Shown: piece after piece, positions 7,000 through 14,196 of the stretch
How the letters are laid out: the number at the start of each line of letters is the position of its first letter
How positions within the stretch are numbered: position 1 is the stretch's first letter
Assembly (NCBI GenBank): GCA_934589835.1
Contig: CAKTOK010000031.1
Span: 1-18,201 of the forward strand
DNA from: an uncultured Oscillospiraceae bacterium
GTDB taxonomy: Bacteria > Bacillota > Clostridia > Oscillospirales > Oscillospiraceae
Direction: 5' to 3'
Length of the DNA stretch: 18,201 nt
Translations under genes and position numbers: made by a program
Notes under the pieces: model-generated
Told to the model about the DNA's origin: nothing
The model's database searches: none
What the model saw: the letters and a program-made list of their open reading frames with translations, nothing else

Positions 7000-7617
7000 A
7001 TGAAGCAGCTTTGGAGGGACTGGCAGGCGTTTGCGGAGGAGCAGGCGGACGGAGCCGGTGCGGAAACGGGCGGAGAAGCAGGCGGACAGGAGGCTCCCGA
7101 CGCCGGGGAGCAGGAGGCATTTGCCCAGCTGATCCGCGGAAGGTACAAGACCCAGTTCGACCAGCGGGTGCAGAAGATCCTGGACGGGCGGCTGCGGGGC
7201 TTGCGGCAGGAGAACGCCCAGCTGCGCCGGCAGGTGCAGGAGCGGCGGGAGGCGCAGGCCGGCGCGCTGCTGCGCTTGCAGGCGGAGGAGGAACGCATCC
7301 GGCAGACGTATCCGGCGTTTGACTGGCGCAGGGAGCTGGCCGTTCCCGCCTTCGGGCGGCTGGTAACGGCGGGGGTGGACGGACAGACCGCCTACGAGAT
7401 CGTGCACCGGCAGGAGCTGCTGAAGGCGGCCATGGGCTATGCGGCGGCGCAGACCCGCAGCCAGATGGCCCGCGCCATCGCCTCCGGCGGCAGCCGTGTG
7501 GCGGAGAATCGGGGCGGCAGCCGGTCCGTGACACGCAGCGACCCGCGGAGCCTGTCCAGTCAGGAGCTGGCGGCCATCCGCAAACGGGTACAGGACGGGG
7601 AGAAGATTCGGTTCTGA
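7000..7617 (+). CDS. Capsid scaffold protein
   Basis: Scaffolds direct capsid assembly and then leave the head. The 205-aa product fits by position (between protease and capsid genes), by its acidic Ala/Gly/Gln-rich N-terminal third, and by a coiled coil at about residues 60-105 (RQENAQLRRQVQERREAQ). It ends in a basic segment (AAIRKRVQDGEKIRF), the kind of C-terminal helix that scaffolds use to grip the coat protein. Residues 8-12 read WQAFA, resembling the Prp cleavage site of L27, so the first 11 residues may be trimmed. The ATG at 7000 follows GGGAAGGAGAGG. Confidence 0.82.
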   Translation: MKQLWRDWQAFAEEQADGAGAETGGEAGGQEAPDAGEQEAFAQLIRGRYKTQFDQRVQKILDGRLRGLRQENAQLRRQVQERREAQAGALLRLQAEEERIRQTYPAFDWRRELAVPAFGRLVTAGVDGQTAYEIVHRQELLKAAMGYAAAQTRSQMARAIASGGSRVAENRGGSRSVTRSDPRSLSSQELAAIRKRVQDGEKIRF

Positions 7618-7636
7618 AATAACAGGAGGGAAAAGC

Positions 7637-8866
7637 ATGAGCGAGAGAAACATGGAATTGCAGCTCTTCGCCGGTGAGATGAACACCCAGACCACCGGCG
7701 GTCTCAGCGCGGAGATGAAGACCTACTACGGGATGGAGCTGCTGGAGAATGCCAGGCCCCAGCTGGTACACAACCAGTTTGCGGCCACCAAGGGGCTGCC
7801 TGTGGGCGGCGGTAAGACCGTGGAATGGCGCAAGTTCGGCGCGTTTGACAAGGCGCTGACGCCGCTGACTGAGGGCGTGACTCCCGACGGCAGCGGTATC
7901 TCCGTGAGCTATATCACCAAGGAGCTGGCACAGTACGGCGACTACACCACCGTGTCCGATATGCTGGATCTGACGGCTATCGACGACGTGGTGCTGGAGA
8001 TCACCGACCGGCACGGCGCCAACATGGGCCTGACGCTGGACACCGTGACCCGCAATGAGATCCAGCAGGGCAGGCAGGTCATCTATGCGCCCCGTCAGGA
8101 GAGCGACGGCAAGAAGACCGAGGTGGTGAGCCGCTACGCGCTGGACGGCAGCTGCAAGATCACCAGCGAGCTGGTGGCCAAGGCGGCCACCCAGCTGAAG
8201 AAGATGAACGCCCCCACCTTTGAGGGCAAGTATGTGTGCATCCTCCACCCCAGCGTGGCCTTCGACCTGCGGCAGGATGAGGCATGGATCGCCGCCCACC
8301 AGTACGCCGCCGCCACGGAGCTGTTCTCCGGCGAGATCGGCGAGCTTCACGGCGTGCGCTTCGTGGAGACCACGGAGGCCAAGATCTACCGCGGCGGGGA
8401 TCTGGCGTCCGACAGCCGTACCCTCACGGTGAACGGCGCGGTCACGGCCAACGCCGAGGTGAGCTTCACCGGCGGCACGGTGGCAGTCAACGCGCTGGCG
8501 GGCCGCTATGTGCTGCTGGGCGGCAAGCGGGTGAAGGTGGCGAGCAACACCGCCGCCAAGCTGGTGCTGGAGGAGGCGGTGACCGTCTCCGACAAGGCGG
8601 TGATCTATCCCGGCGAGGGCGGCAAGGACGGCTGTGCCGTGTACGGCTGCCTGTTTCTGGGCAAGGGCGCTTACGGCGTGGTGGACCTGAGCGAGGGCAC
8701 GGAGGTCATCGTCAAGCCCCGCGGCTCCTCCGGCACCGCCGACCCGCTGGACCAGCGCTCCAGCGTGGGCTGGAAGGGCGTTCACGCCGCCGCCATCCTG
8801 TACGACGAGTACATGGTGCGCGTGGAGTGCGGCTCCAGCTATTCCGGCGAGGACAAGGCCAACTGA
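7637..8866 (+). CDS. Major capsid protein, N4-gp56-like
   Basis: This 409-aa protein is the expected shell subunit of the particle. Recognised family features include MELLENARPQLVHNQF (about 33-48), GGGKTVEWRKFGAF (57-70), ITKELAQYGDYTTVSDML (93-110) and a C-terminal GTADPLDQRSSVGWK (366-380). Residues about 253-345 form a Val/Thr/Gly-rich beta segment that may be a surface insertion domain. Residues 8-12 read LQLFA, near-identical to the LQFFA cleavage site of L27, so maturation would leave A12 as the N-terminus. The ATG at 7637 lies 7 nt after AGGAGGG. The frame is intact and a hairpin follows the stop. Confidence 0.9.
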   Translation: MSERNMELQLFAGEMNTQTTGGLSAEMKTYYGMELLENARPQLVHNQFAATKGLPVGGGKTVEWRKFGAFDKALTPLTEGVTPDGSGISVSYITKELAQYGDYTTVSDMLDLTAIDDVVLEITDRHGANMGLTLDTVTRNEIQQGRQVIYAPRQESDGKKTEVVSRYALDGSCKITSELVAKAATQLKKMNAPTFEGKYVCILHPSVAFDLRQDEAWIAAHQYAAATELFSGEIGELHGVRFVETTEAKIYRGGDLASDSRTLTVNGAVTANAEVSFTGGTVAVNALAGRYVLLGGKRVKVASNTAAKLVLEEAVTVSDKAVIYPGEGGKDGCAVYGCLFLGKGAYGVVDLSEGTEVIVKPRGSSGTADPLDQRSSVGWKGVHAAAILYDEYMVRVECGSSYSGEDKAN

Positions 8867-8872
8867 CACGGC

Positions 8873-8899
8873 GCGGGAGGGGTCATAGGCCCCTCCCGC
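8873..8899 (+). other. Hairpin after the capsid gene
   Basis: A perfect 10-bp stem pairs 8873-8882 with 8890-8899 around a 7-nt loop, 6 nt after the capsid stop. There is no T run, so it is not a standard terminator. It could partly halt transcription or protect the abundant capsid mRNA from 3' exonucleases. Confidence 0.55.
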
Positions 8900-8933
8900 C
8901 CCAGCAGGGACGATGCGAAAGGAGAAGGGCGTT

Positions 8934-9137
8934 ATGAAAGAGAATATGGTGACCATCTTCCTGCCCCGCGGCAGAAAGAACGAGGAGAACTTCGTGATCG
9001 TGTCCGTCAACGGACGGAGCTGGAAGATCATGAAGGGCGTGCAGGTACAGGTGCCCGACTATGTGGCGGAGGTGCTGGAGAACAGCCGCATGATGGCGGA
9101 GACGGCCCGCCGCTATGTGGACGAGCGCGCCAACTGA
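8934..9137 (+). CDS. Small head-associated protein, unknown function
   Basis: The 67-aa protein has a compact beta-rich core (MVTIFLPRGRKNEENFVIVSV at about 5-25, trimmed here to its key residues), then VNGRSWKIMKGVQVQVP (26-42) and a helix (YVAEVLENSRMMAE). It follows the capsid gene directly, a slot often used by capsid decoration or head-completion proteins. The ATG at 8934 is preferred over 8913 because AAAGGAG (8918-8924) lies between them. The start of the next gene is 10 nt past its stop. I recognise the pattern as typical of Firmicutes phages with this capsid type but cannot assign a role. Confidence 0.75.
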   Translation: MKENMVTIFLPRGRKNEENFVIVSVNGRSWKIMKGVQVQVPDYVAEVLENSRMMAETARRYVDERAN

Positions 9138-9147
9138 GGTGGCGGGC

Positions 9148-9507
9148 ATGGACAGGCGGACGGCAGGGGAGCTGCTGGGCAGGGTGGACGCCCTGCTGCC
9201 CAACCAGTACAGCAGAGCGGAGAAGATGCAGTGGCTGGCACAGGCGGAGGGCTTCGTGCTGCGGGAGGTGAAGCAGGAGACGGGGGCGCTGCCGCAGCTG
9301 ACGGAGGCGTCCGTGCTGACGGCGGAGCCGCCCTACGACGAGCTGTACCGCCATTATGTGGAGGCGCAGATCCACTACGCCAACGGGGAGACGGTGCGGT
9401 ACAACAACGCGGCGGCCCAGTGGAACAACGCCTTGCTGGCCTATCAGGATTATTGCTGCCGCAGCGCGTTTCCCCGCCGCGCCGCGGCGGCGCTGCACCT
9501 GTTTTGA
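9148..9507 (+). CDS. Putative head-tail adaptor protein
   Basis: The 119-aa protein is predicted mostly helical: an N-terminal helix-rich part (RRTAGELLGRVDALLPNQY), a helix ending in LREVKQE, and a C-terminal helix pair with PPYDELYRHYVEAQIHYANG and NNAAAQWNNALLAYQDY. Its size, helical make-up and position between head and tail genes fit gp4/gp6-like adaptors that extend the portal. The ATG at 9148 is chosen over in-frame starts at 9115 and 9139 because it avoids overlap with the previous gene; its ribosome binding site (GAGGTGG) is modest. The role is inferred from position. Confidence 0.6.
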   Translation: MDRRTAGELLGRVDALLPNQYSRAEKMQWLAQAEGFVLREVKQETGALPQLTEASVLTAEPPYDELYRHYVEAQIHYANGETVRYNNAAAQWNNALLAYQDYCCRSAFPRRAAAALHLF

Positions 9508-9520
9508 GGGAGGTGAGGGG

Positions 9521-11239
9521 ATGTACTTTCCCAAGCTGACGGCGGCGGCACAGCAGCGGGTGACGGTGGATCGCTTTCTGGGGCTGGACCGTCGGGCGGG
9601 CAGCCCCATGGGCAGCTTTCAGGAGACGGAGAATCTGTGGGCCGGCGGGTATCCGGCGCTGGAGACACGGCCGGCGCGTGGGACCGTGGCCGTGCTGAAA
9701 AAGCCTCATGGCCTGACGGGACGCGACGCGCTGGTATGGGCGGACGGCACGGACCTGTATGTGGGCGGCGAGAAGACGGCGCTGACGCTGGAGGACGGCG
9801 ACAAGCAGCTGGTGAACATGGGCGCGTACCTGCTGATCTGGCCGGACAAGAAGTATATCAACACCCAGGACCTGTCGGACTATGGCAGTCTGGAGCAGCA
9901 GAACGTCACGTCCGGCGATGTGACGGCGGCTCTGTGCAGGAACGGCGAGGAGCTGGAGGGGTACACGGCCGGTGAGGAGGCCCCCGCGTCGCCGGTGAAC
10001 GGCGGACTGTGGCTGGATCTGTCCGGCGAGGAGCCGGTGCTGCTGCGGTACGACGGCGGCGAGTGGCAGGAGCTGAGCGGCGTGTGTACCCGCCTGACGG
10101 CGGCAGGCATCGGAGCGGGACTGGCTGCCGGCGACGGTGTGACGGTGGCGGGCTGGGAGGACGGCTCGCTGGACGGACTCCATGTTTTGCAGGGGGCGGA
10201 GGACGATGCCATTCTGCTGCCGGCGCTGTGCCGGATGGCGGTGATGCAGCAGGCGGCAGTGACGGTGACGAGGGCCGTGCCGGATATGGACTTCGTGGTG
10301 GAGCAGGGAAACCGGCTGTGGGGCTGCAAGTACGGCGCGGTGGAAGGCCGGCCGGTGAATGAGATCTACGCCAGCAAGCTGGGGGACTTCCGGAACTGGA
10401 ACAGCTTTGCGGGACTGAGTACTGACAGCTATGCCGCATCCCGCGGGTCTGACGGCGCGTTTACCGGCGCGGCGGCGTGTCTGGGCGGCGTGCTCTTTTT
10501 CAAGGAGGACTGTCTGGAGCGGGTGTATCCCAGCGCGTCCGGCGCCCATCAGATCGTGACGGTGCGGTGCCCGGGCGTGAAGAAGGGGTGCCATGGCAGC
10601 GCAGCGGTGGTGAACGGGACGCTGTTCTATCTGGGCAGCGGCGGCGTGTACGCCTTTGACGGCAGTATGCCGACGTGCGTGTCGCTGCCGCTGGGGCGCG
10701 GGACCTATGAGGATGCGGCGGCGGCCGGATGGAACGGACAGTACTGGCTGGCGGCGCGGGACGGCGGAGGAGAGCGGCAGCTGCTGGTGTACGATACGGC
10801 CCACGGGCTGTGGCACCGGCAGGACGACGCGGAGGTCATGGCCTTTGCCGCCCACGGCGGCGGGCTGTACGGCCTGTGCCGCGACGGCAGGCTGCTGGAC
10901 CTGACCGGCGGCAGCGGTACGGGGGAGACGATGGTGCGGTGGATGGCAGAGACGGGCGAGCTGGGCCTGTCGGCACCGGAGAACAAGTATCTGGCGCGGC
11001 TGGAGCTGCGGGTGCAGCCGGAGGAGCGGGCGCGGCTGGAGGCCTTCGTCAGCTATGACGGCGGACGCCGGTGGGAGCTGCTGGGGGAGGTCATCGGCGG
11101 AGACGGCCAGACCCGCGGCTATCTGCTGCATCTGCGGCCCCGCCGATGCCGCCAGCTGCGGCTGCGGCTGAAGGGCACGGGGCGGTGCCGTGTGTTCAGC
11201 CTGTCGGCGGTATATGAGAAGGGAAGTGACGGCCCGTGA
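9521..11239 (+). CDS. Beta-propeller tail protein (nozzle/stabilisation-type)
   Basis: This 572-aa protein has repeated Gly/Trp-rich beta blades, for instance ALVWADGTDLYVGG near residue 70, GNRLWGCKYGAV near 265, GVLFFKEDCLERVY near 325 and GTLFYLGSGGVYAFDG near 365. The SKLGDFRNWNSF segment near 283-294 recurs in phage tail propellers. No tape-measure, tail-tube or sheath gene exists nearby, so the best reading is the short-tail nozzle or stabilisation protein that plugs the head in podoviruses (P22 gp10 or T7 gp12 class). The C-terminal 120 residues may form a separate beta domain. The ATG at 9521 follows GAGGGAGGTGAGGGG. The stop overlaps the next start as GTGA (11236-11239). The fold is likely; the exact role is inferred. 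Confidence 0.6.
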   Translation: MYFPKLTAAAQQRVTVDRFLGLDRRAGSPMGSFQETENLWAGGYPALETRPARGTVAVLKKPHGLTGRDALVWADGTDLYVGGEKTALTLEDGDKQLVNMGAYLLIWPDKKYINTQDLSDYGSLEQQNVTSGDVTAALCRNGEELEGYTAGEEAPASPVNGGLWLDLSGEEPVLLRYDGGEWQELSGVCTRLTAAGIGAGLAAGDGVTVAGWEDGSLDGLHVLQGAEDDAILLPALCRMAVMQQAAVTVTRAVPDMDFVVEQGNRLWGCKYGAVEGRPVNEIYASKLGDFRNWNSFAGLSTDSYAASRGSDGAFTGAAACLGGVLFFKEDCLERVYPSASGAHQIVTVRCPGVKKGCHGSAAVVNGTLFYLGSGGVYAFDGSMPTCVSLPLGRGTYEDAAAAGWNGQYWLAARDGGGERQLLVYDTAHGLWHRQDDAEVMAFAAHGGGLYGLCRDGRLLDLTGGSGTGETMVRWMAETGELGLSAPENKYLARLELRVQPEERARLEAFVSYDGGRRWELLGEVIGGDGQTRGYLLHLRPRRCRQLRLRLKGTGRCRVFSLSAVYEKGSDGP

Positions 11240-11745
11240 GCACATTGCCGATGCCCGCCTGTCCGGCGGGGAGCGTCCAGCAGCAGGTGATGCAGCAGTA
11301 TTCCTATCTGTTCCAGATGGCGCAGCAGCTGAATCTGGCGCTGGAGCAGCTGGAGCAGAGAGAACACGGGACCGGCGATGCCGCGCAGGCGGAGCAGCGC
11401 TACCGAAAGCTGCGGCGGTCCATTGCCGCGGCGGCAGAGCGGAGCAGTCAGGCGCTGACAGCGCTGCTGGCGGGGGAGTATGTGGCCGCCGCCGATTTTG
11501 GCCAATGCGCGGAGGCGCTGTGTGCGGAAGCGGAGGCATCGCCGCAGGAGGCGGATGTGACGCCGCTGCGGCAGCGGATCGCGGCGCTGGAGCGGGCGGT
11601 GTTCGCCGCGGGCGGGCAGGATGCGGCGGCGATGGCCTGTTTGCAGGTGACAGAGCTGGCGGCGGACAGCGCGGCGGTGGGCCCGTGGAGCATACAGCCC
11701 TCCTGCAACGGCTTGGCGATTCGGTGGATCGGAGGGCAGACATGA
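11236..11745 (+). CDS. Coiled-coil virion protein, unknown function
   Basis: The 169-aa protein begins at GTG (11236), overlapping the previous stop, and ends in an ATGA overlap with the tail-fibre gene. It is therefore translationally coupled on both sides. Two helical blocks rich in Gln, Leu, Glu and Ala are visible at about residues 13-90 (QQVMQQYSYLFQMAQQLNL and beyond) and 100-130, consistent with a rod-like or trimeric coiled coil. Position suggests a tail-fibre attachment or tail-needle part, but no motif proves it. Confidence 0.65.
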   Translation: MSTLPMPACPAGSVQQQVMQQYSYLFQMAQQLNLALEQLEQREHGTGDAAQAEQRYRKLRRSIAAAAERSSQALTALLAGEYVAAADFGQCAEALCAEAEASPQEADVTPLRQRIAALERAVFAAGGQDAAAMACLQVTELAADSAAVGPWSIQPSCNGLAIRWIGGQT

Positions 11746-12962
11746 CGGAAAAGTCGGTGTTTCAGCTGACGGTGCGGGACGCCGCCATCGGCGGCGTGGG
11801 CGTCATGCAGGTGACGGGGCCTGTGGGGGCCTATCGCTTCCGGTTCCGGTATGTGTTCGGTACGGCGTCCGGTGTGCTGGATGAGACGGCGGTCAGCGAG
11901 GTGTGCCGCAGCGCGGAGCGGGCGGTATACCGGTGGAGCGTGCCCGATGCGCTGGCGGCGCAGCTGCCAGAAGCGGTACGGGGCATGGGGACCATGACGG
12001 CGGAGGCCTGCGACGGCGAGACGTGCGTGGGCAGCGGGCAGGCGGCATTTGCCGTCTATGTGCCCGCGTCCGTGAAGCCCACGGCCGCGCTGGAGACGGC
12101 GGTGGTCAGCGACATACCGGCCGTGCAGGCGTGGGGGCTGTGCGTACAGGGGCTGAGTCGTGTGCAGTACAGCGTGACGGCGGCGGGAGCCGACGGCGCG
12201 GCGGTACGGGCGTGCCGGTTTTCCTTTGGGGGGCAGGAGAAAACGGGGCTGTCCGGCGTAACGGACACCATCGCGGCAGCCGGTATGATGACGCCGGAGG
12301 CAGTGGTGACGGACAGCCGGGGCCGCAGCGTCACCGTGGCCGGCGATGCGGTGGAGGTCTATGCCTACCATCCGCCGGTGATCCTGTCCGGCAGTGCGGT
12401 AAGGTGCGATGCGGACGGTGCGGAGGCGGACGGCGGCGGATACCTGAAGGTGTGCTGCCACGCGGTCTGCGCCGATGTGGCGGGGCACAACACCGTGGCG
12501 GTACGGGCGCGGTGGCGGGCCGCAGGCGGCGCATGGAGCGCCGGTACGGTGCTGACGGACGGGCAGGAGACGGTGCTGCCAGGCGGCTTTGCCGCAGATA
12601 CGGCCTATGAGGCAGAGCTGTCCGCTGTGGACGCGGCAGGCGGTGTACAGACGGTGCGGTATCTGCTGCCGGCGGCGGGTGTGACGCTGCATCTGCGCGG
12701 CGGCGGAAAGGGCGCGGCCTTCGGCAAGTACAGTGAGAAAGAGGCGCTGGAGTGCGCGTGGCCGGCGGTGTTCTACGGCGGCGCGGCGGTATCCGGCGGG
12801 CTGACGCTGGACGGAAAGCCGCTGGCAGACGCGCTGTGGCCGGTGGGCTGCGTGCGGTTCACGGGGGACGGGCAGCCGCCCCAGCCGTCGCCGGAGGGGG
12901 CGGTATGGGAGAGCGTGGACTGCGGGATCACGGGTATCTGCGCCTGGCGCAGGACCACATGA
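11742..12962 (+). CDS. Tail fibre / receptor-binding protein
   Basis: The 406-aa product is made of beta-rich, Ala/Val/Thr-rich repeats of Ig-like character up to about residue 315. Next comes a segment like those in siphovirus tail fibres (GGGKGAAFGKYSEKEALECAW, near 317-337). The C-terminus (WPVGCVRFTGDG...GAVWESVD) is a degenerate version of the common fibre-tip motif YPVGSIY...GTWE. The protein probably binds the target cell surface. Its ATG at 11742 overlaps the previous stop. The fibre tip is short, ending about 40 residues after the motif starts, without the usual extended knob. The frame is intact. Confidence 0.65.
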   Translation: MTEKSVFQLTVRDAAIGGVGVMQVTGPVGAYRFRFRYVFGTASGVLDETAVSEVCRSAERAVYRWSVPDALAAQLPEAVRGMGTMTAEACDGETCVGSGQAAFAVYVPASVKPTAALETAVVSDIPAVQAWGLCVQGLSRVQYSVTAAGADGAAVRACRFSFGGQEKTGLSGVTDTIAAAGMMTPEAVVTDSRGRSVTVAGDAVEVYAYHPPVILSGSAVRCDADGAEADGGGYLKVCCHAVCADVAGHNTVAVRARWRAAGGAWSAGTVLTDGQETVLPGGFAADTAYEAELSAVDAAGGVQTVRYLLPAAGVTLHLRGGGKGAAFGKYSEKEALECAWPAVFYGGAAVSGGLTLDGKPLADALWPVGCVRFTGDGQPPQPSPEGAVWESVDCGITGICAWRRTT

Positions 12963-12975
12963 GAGGAGAGGACCT

Positions 12976-14073
12976 ATGGCATCGACATATAAAATGGTGA
13001 GCTACGGCTCTCGGGGCGACGAGGTACGGCGCTTGCAGAGCGAGCTGAACAAGCACGGCTATCAGCTGGACGAGGACGGCGTTTTCGGCGCGAAGACCAA
13101 GGCCGCCGTGCGGGACTATCAGAAGAAGAACAGCCTGAAACGGGACGGCATTGCCGGAGACGAGACGTGGGGCAGTCTGACGGCCTCGTCCGCCGCGGAG
13201 GAGCAGGCACCCACCGTATCGGCGGCGCCGTCCGATAAAACGGCGGCAGGGCTGGACCGGCTGGAGCAGGGCTATACGCCCTCGGCGGACGTGTCGGCGG
13301 CGTTGGCGTACCGCGACAGTGTGGCGGCGCTGCGGCCCGACGACTATGCCTCCGACTATGCCCGACAGCTGGCGGCGCTGTATGATGAGATCACGGGACG
13401 GCAGCCCTTCTCCTACGATCCGGAGGAGGACGCGGCCTTTGACCGGTATGCCGGTATGTACCGGCAGAAGGGCCGCGCGGCCATGGAGGATACGCTGGGG
13501 CAGGCGGCGGCTCTCACCGGCGGGTACGGCTCCAGCTATGCCGAAAACGCCGGTCAGCAGGCGTATGACCGCTATATGCAGGAGCTGCTGGCGATGCTGC
13601 CCACCTTTCAGGAGCAGGCGCAGAAGGCCTACGACAAGGAGGGACAGGCCTTGCAGGACCGATATGACCTGCTGGAGCAGCAGGAGAAGACGGCGTATGG
13701 CCGCTGGCAGGACGATCTGTCCGGCTGGGAGAAGCAGCTGACGCAGGCACAGGCGCAGTACGACGCCGCCAGCCAGCAGGATCGGAGACTGTATGAGACG
13801 ATGCTGGCCCACTATCGCAGCATGGCCCAGCAGGAGCAGAAGCTGGCGGCGGCCGGTTCGGATGTGGAGCGGGGCGCGGCGGCGAGCGGCGGCGAGTCCC
13901 TCAGCTCCACGGCGGCGGACAGCCTCTATCGCGCCATGGGGAACTATCTGAAGAAGGGAAACACCCAGGCGGCAGCCGCGCTGCTGGAGCAGTACCGGCA
14001 GCGGATGACCCCCGCGCAGCGCAAGAGCTTTGCGAGGCTGCTTGACAGCTACGGTCAGACGGCGGCCCTGTAG
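12976..14073 (+). CDS. Peptidoglycan-binding, coiled-coil virion protein (ejection-type)
   Basis: This 365-aa protein starts with a peptidoglycan-binding type 1 domain at residues 8-68 (GSRGDEVRRLQSELNKHGY, DGVFGAKTKAAVRDYQ, DGIAGDETWG). After a low-complexity linker comes a long Gln/Ala/Glu/Tyr-rich helical region (about 100-365) with LGQAAALTGGYGSSYAEN near 175-190. No catalytic cell-wall hydrolase domain is seen. As the last gene of the cassette, it resembles proteins carried in the virion and released into the cell wall during infection. The ATG at 12976 follows GAGAGGAG. It could instead be a fibre-associated wall anchor. The domain call is firm; the injection role is inferred. Confidence 0.7.
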   Translation: MASTYKMVSYGSRGDEVRRLQSELNKHGYQLDEDGVFGAKTKAAVRDYQKKNSLKRDGIAGDETWGSLTASSAAEEQAPTVSAAPSDKTAAGLDRLEQGYTPSADVSAALAYRDSVAALRPDDYASDYARQLAALYDEITGRQPFSYDPEEDAAFDRYAGMYRQKGRAAMEDTLGQAAALTGGYGSSYAENAGQQAYDRYMQELLAMLPTFQEQAQKAYDKEGQALQDRYDLLEQQEKTAYGRWQDDLSGWEKQLTQAQAQYDAASQQDRRLYETMLAHYRSMAQQEQKLAAAGSDVERGAAASGGESLSSTAADSLYRAMGNYLKKGNTQAAAALLEQYRQRMTPAQRKSFARLLDSYGQTAAL

Positions 14074-14089
14074 CGGCGGGGAAAAAGTG

Positions 14090-14118
14090 TTGCATTCGCT
14101 GGAGAGGTATGGTAACAT
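14090..14118 (+). promoter_or_regulatory. Sigma-A promoter upstream of sortase
   Basis: TTGCAT (14090-14095) and TAACAT (14113-14118) are separated by 17 nt. The -35 is the same hexamer seen at the RluA-family gene. Transcription should begin near 14125, just before a terminator hairpin. Confidence 0.7.
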
Positions 14119-14133
14119 AGGCTGGGCGCAAGG

Positions 14134-14170
14134 ATGCGGGACGGCGGGAGCGCGCTGTCCCGCATTTTTT
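14134..14170 (+). terminator. Terminator or attenuator before sortase
   Basis: ATGCGGGAC (14134-14142) pairs with GTCCCGCAT (14157-14165), the inner pairs can extend the stem by three or four, and T6 follows (14165-14170). It ends read-through from the virion operon. It also lies between the promoter at 14090-14118 and the sortase gene, so it may act as an attenuator. Confidence 0.85.
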
Positions 14171-14196
14171 ATGTGCGCCGCCGAAAGGAGAACAAA

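Noticed and set aside
9113..11743. An 876-codon open frame on the minus strand across the tail genes
   Set aside because: Pro/Ser/Arg/His-rich translation with no domain, lying exactly antisense to well-supported genes; GC-rich codons remove stops from the opposite strand.
2636..14180. Possible att repeats around the virion cassette (T-run followed by GCGCCG near 2636-2648 and TGCGCCG near 14173-14179)
   Set aside because: The match is only about 7 nt next to T runs of terminators and is expected by chance in GC-rich DNA. No longer direct repeat was seen and no tRNA gene is at either edge.
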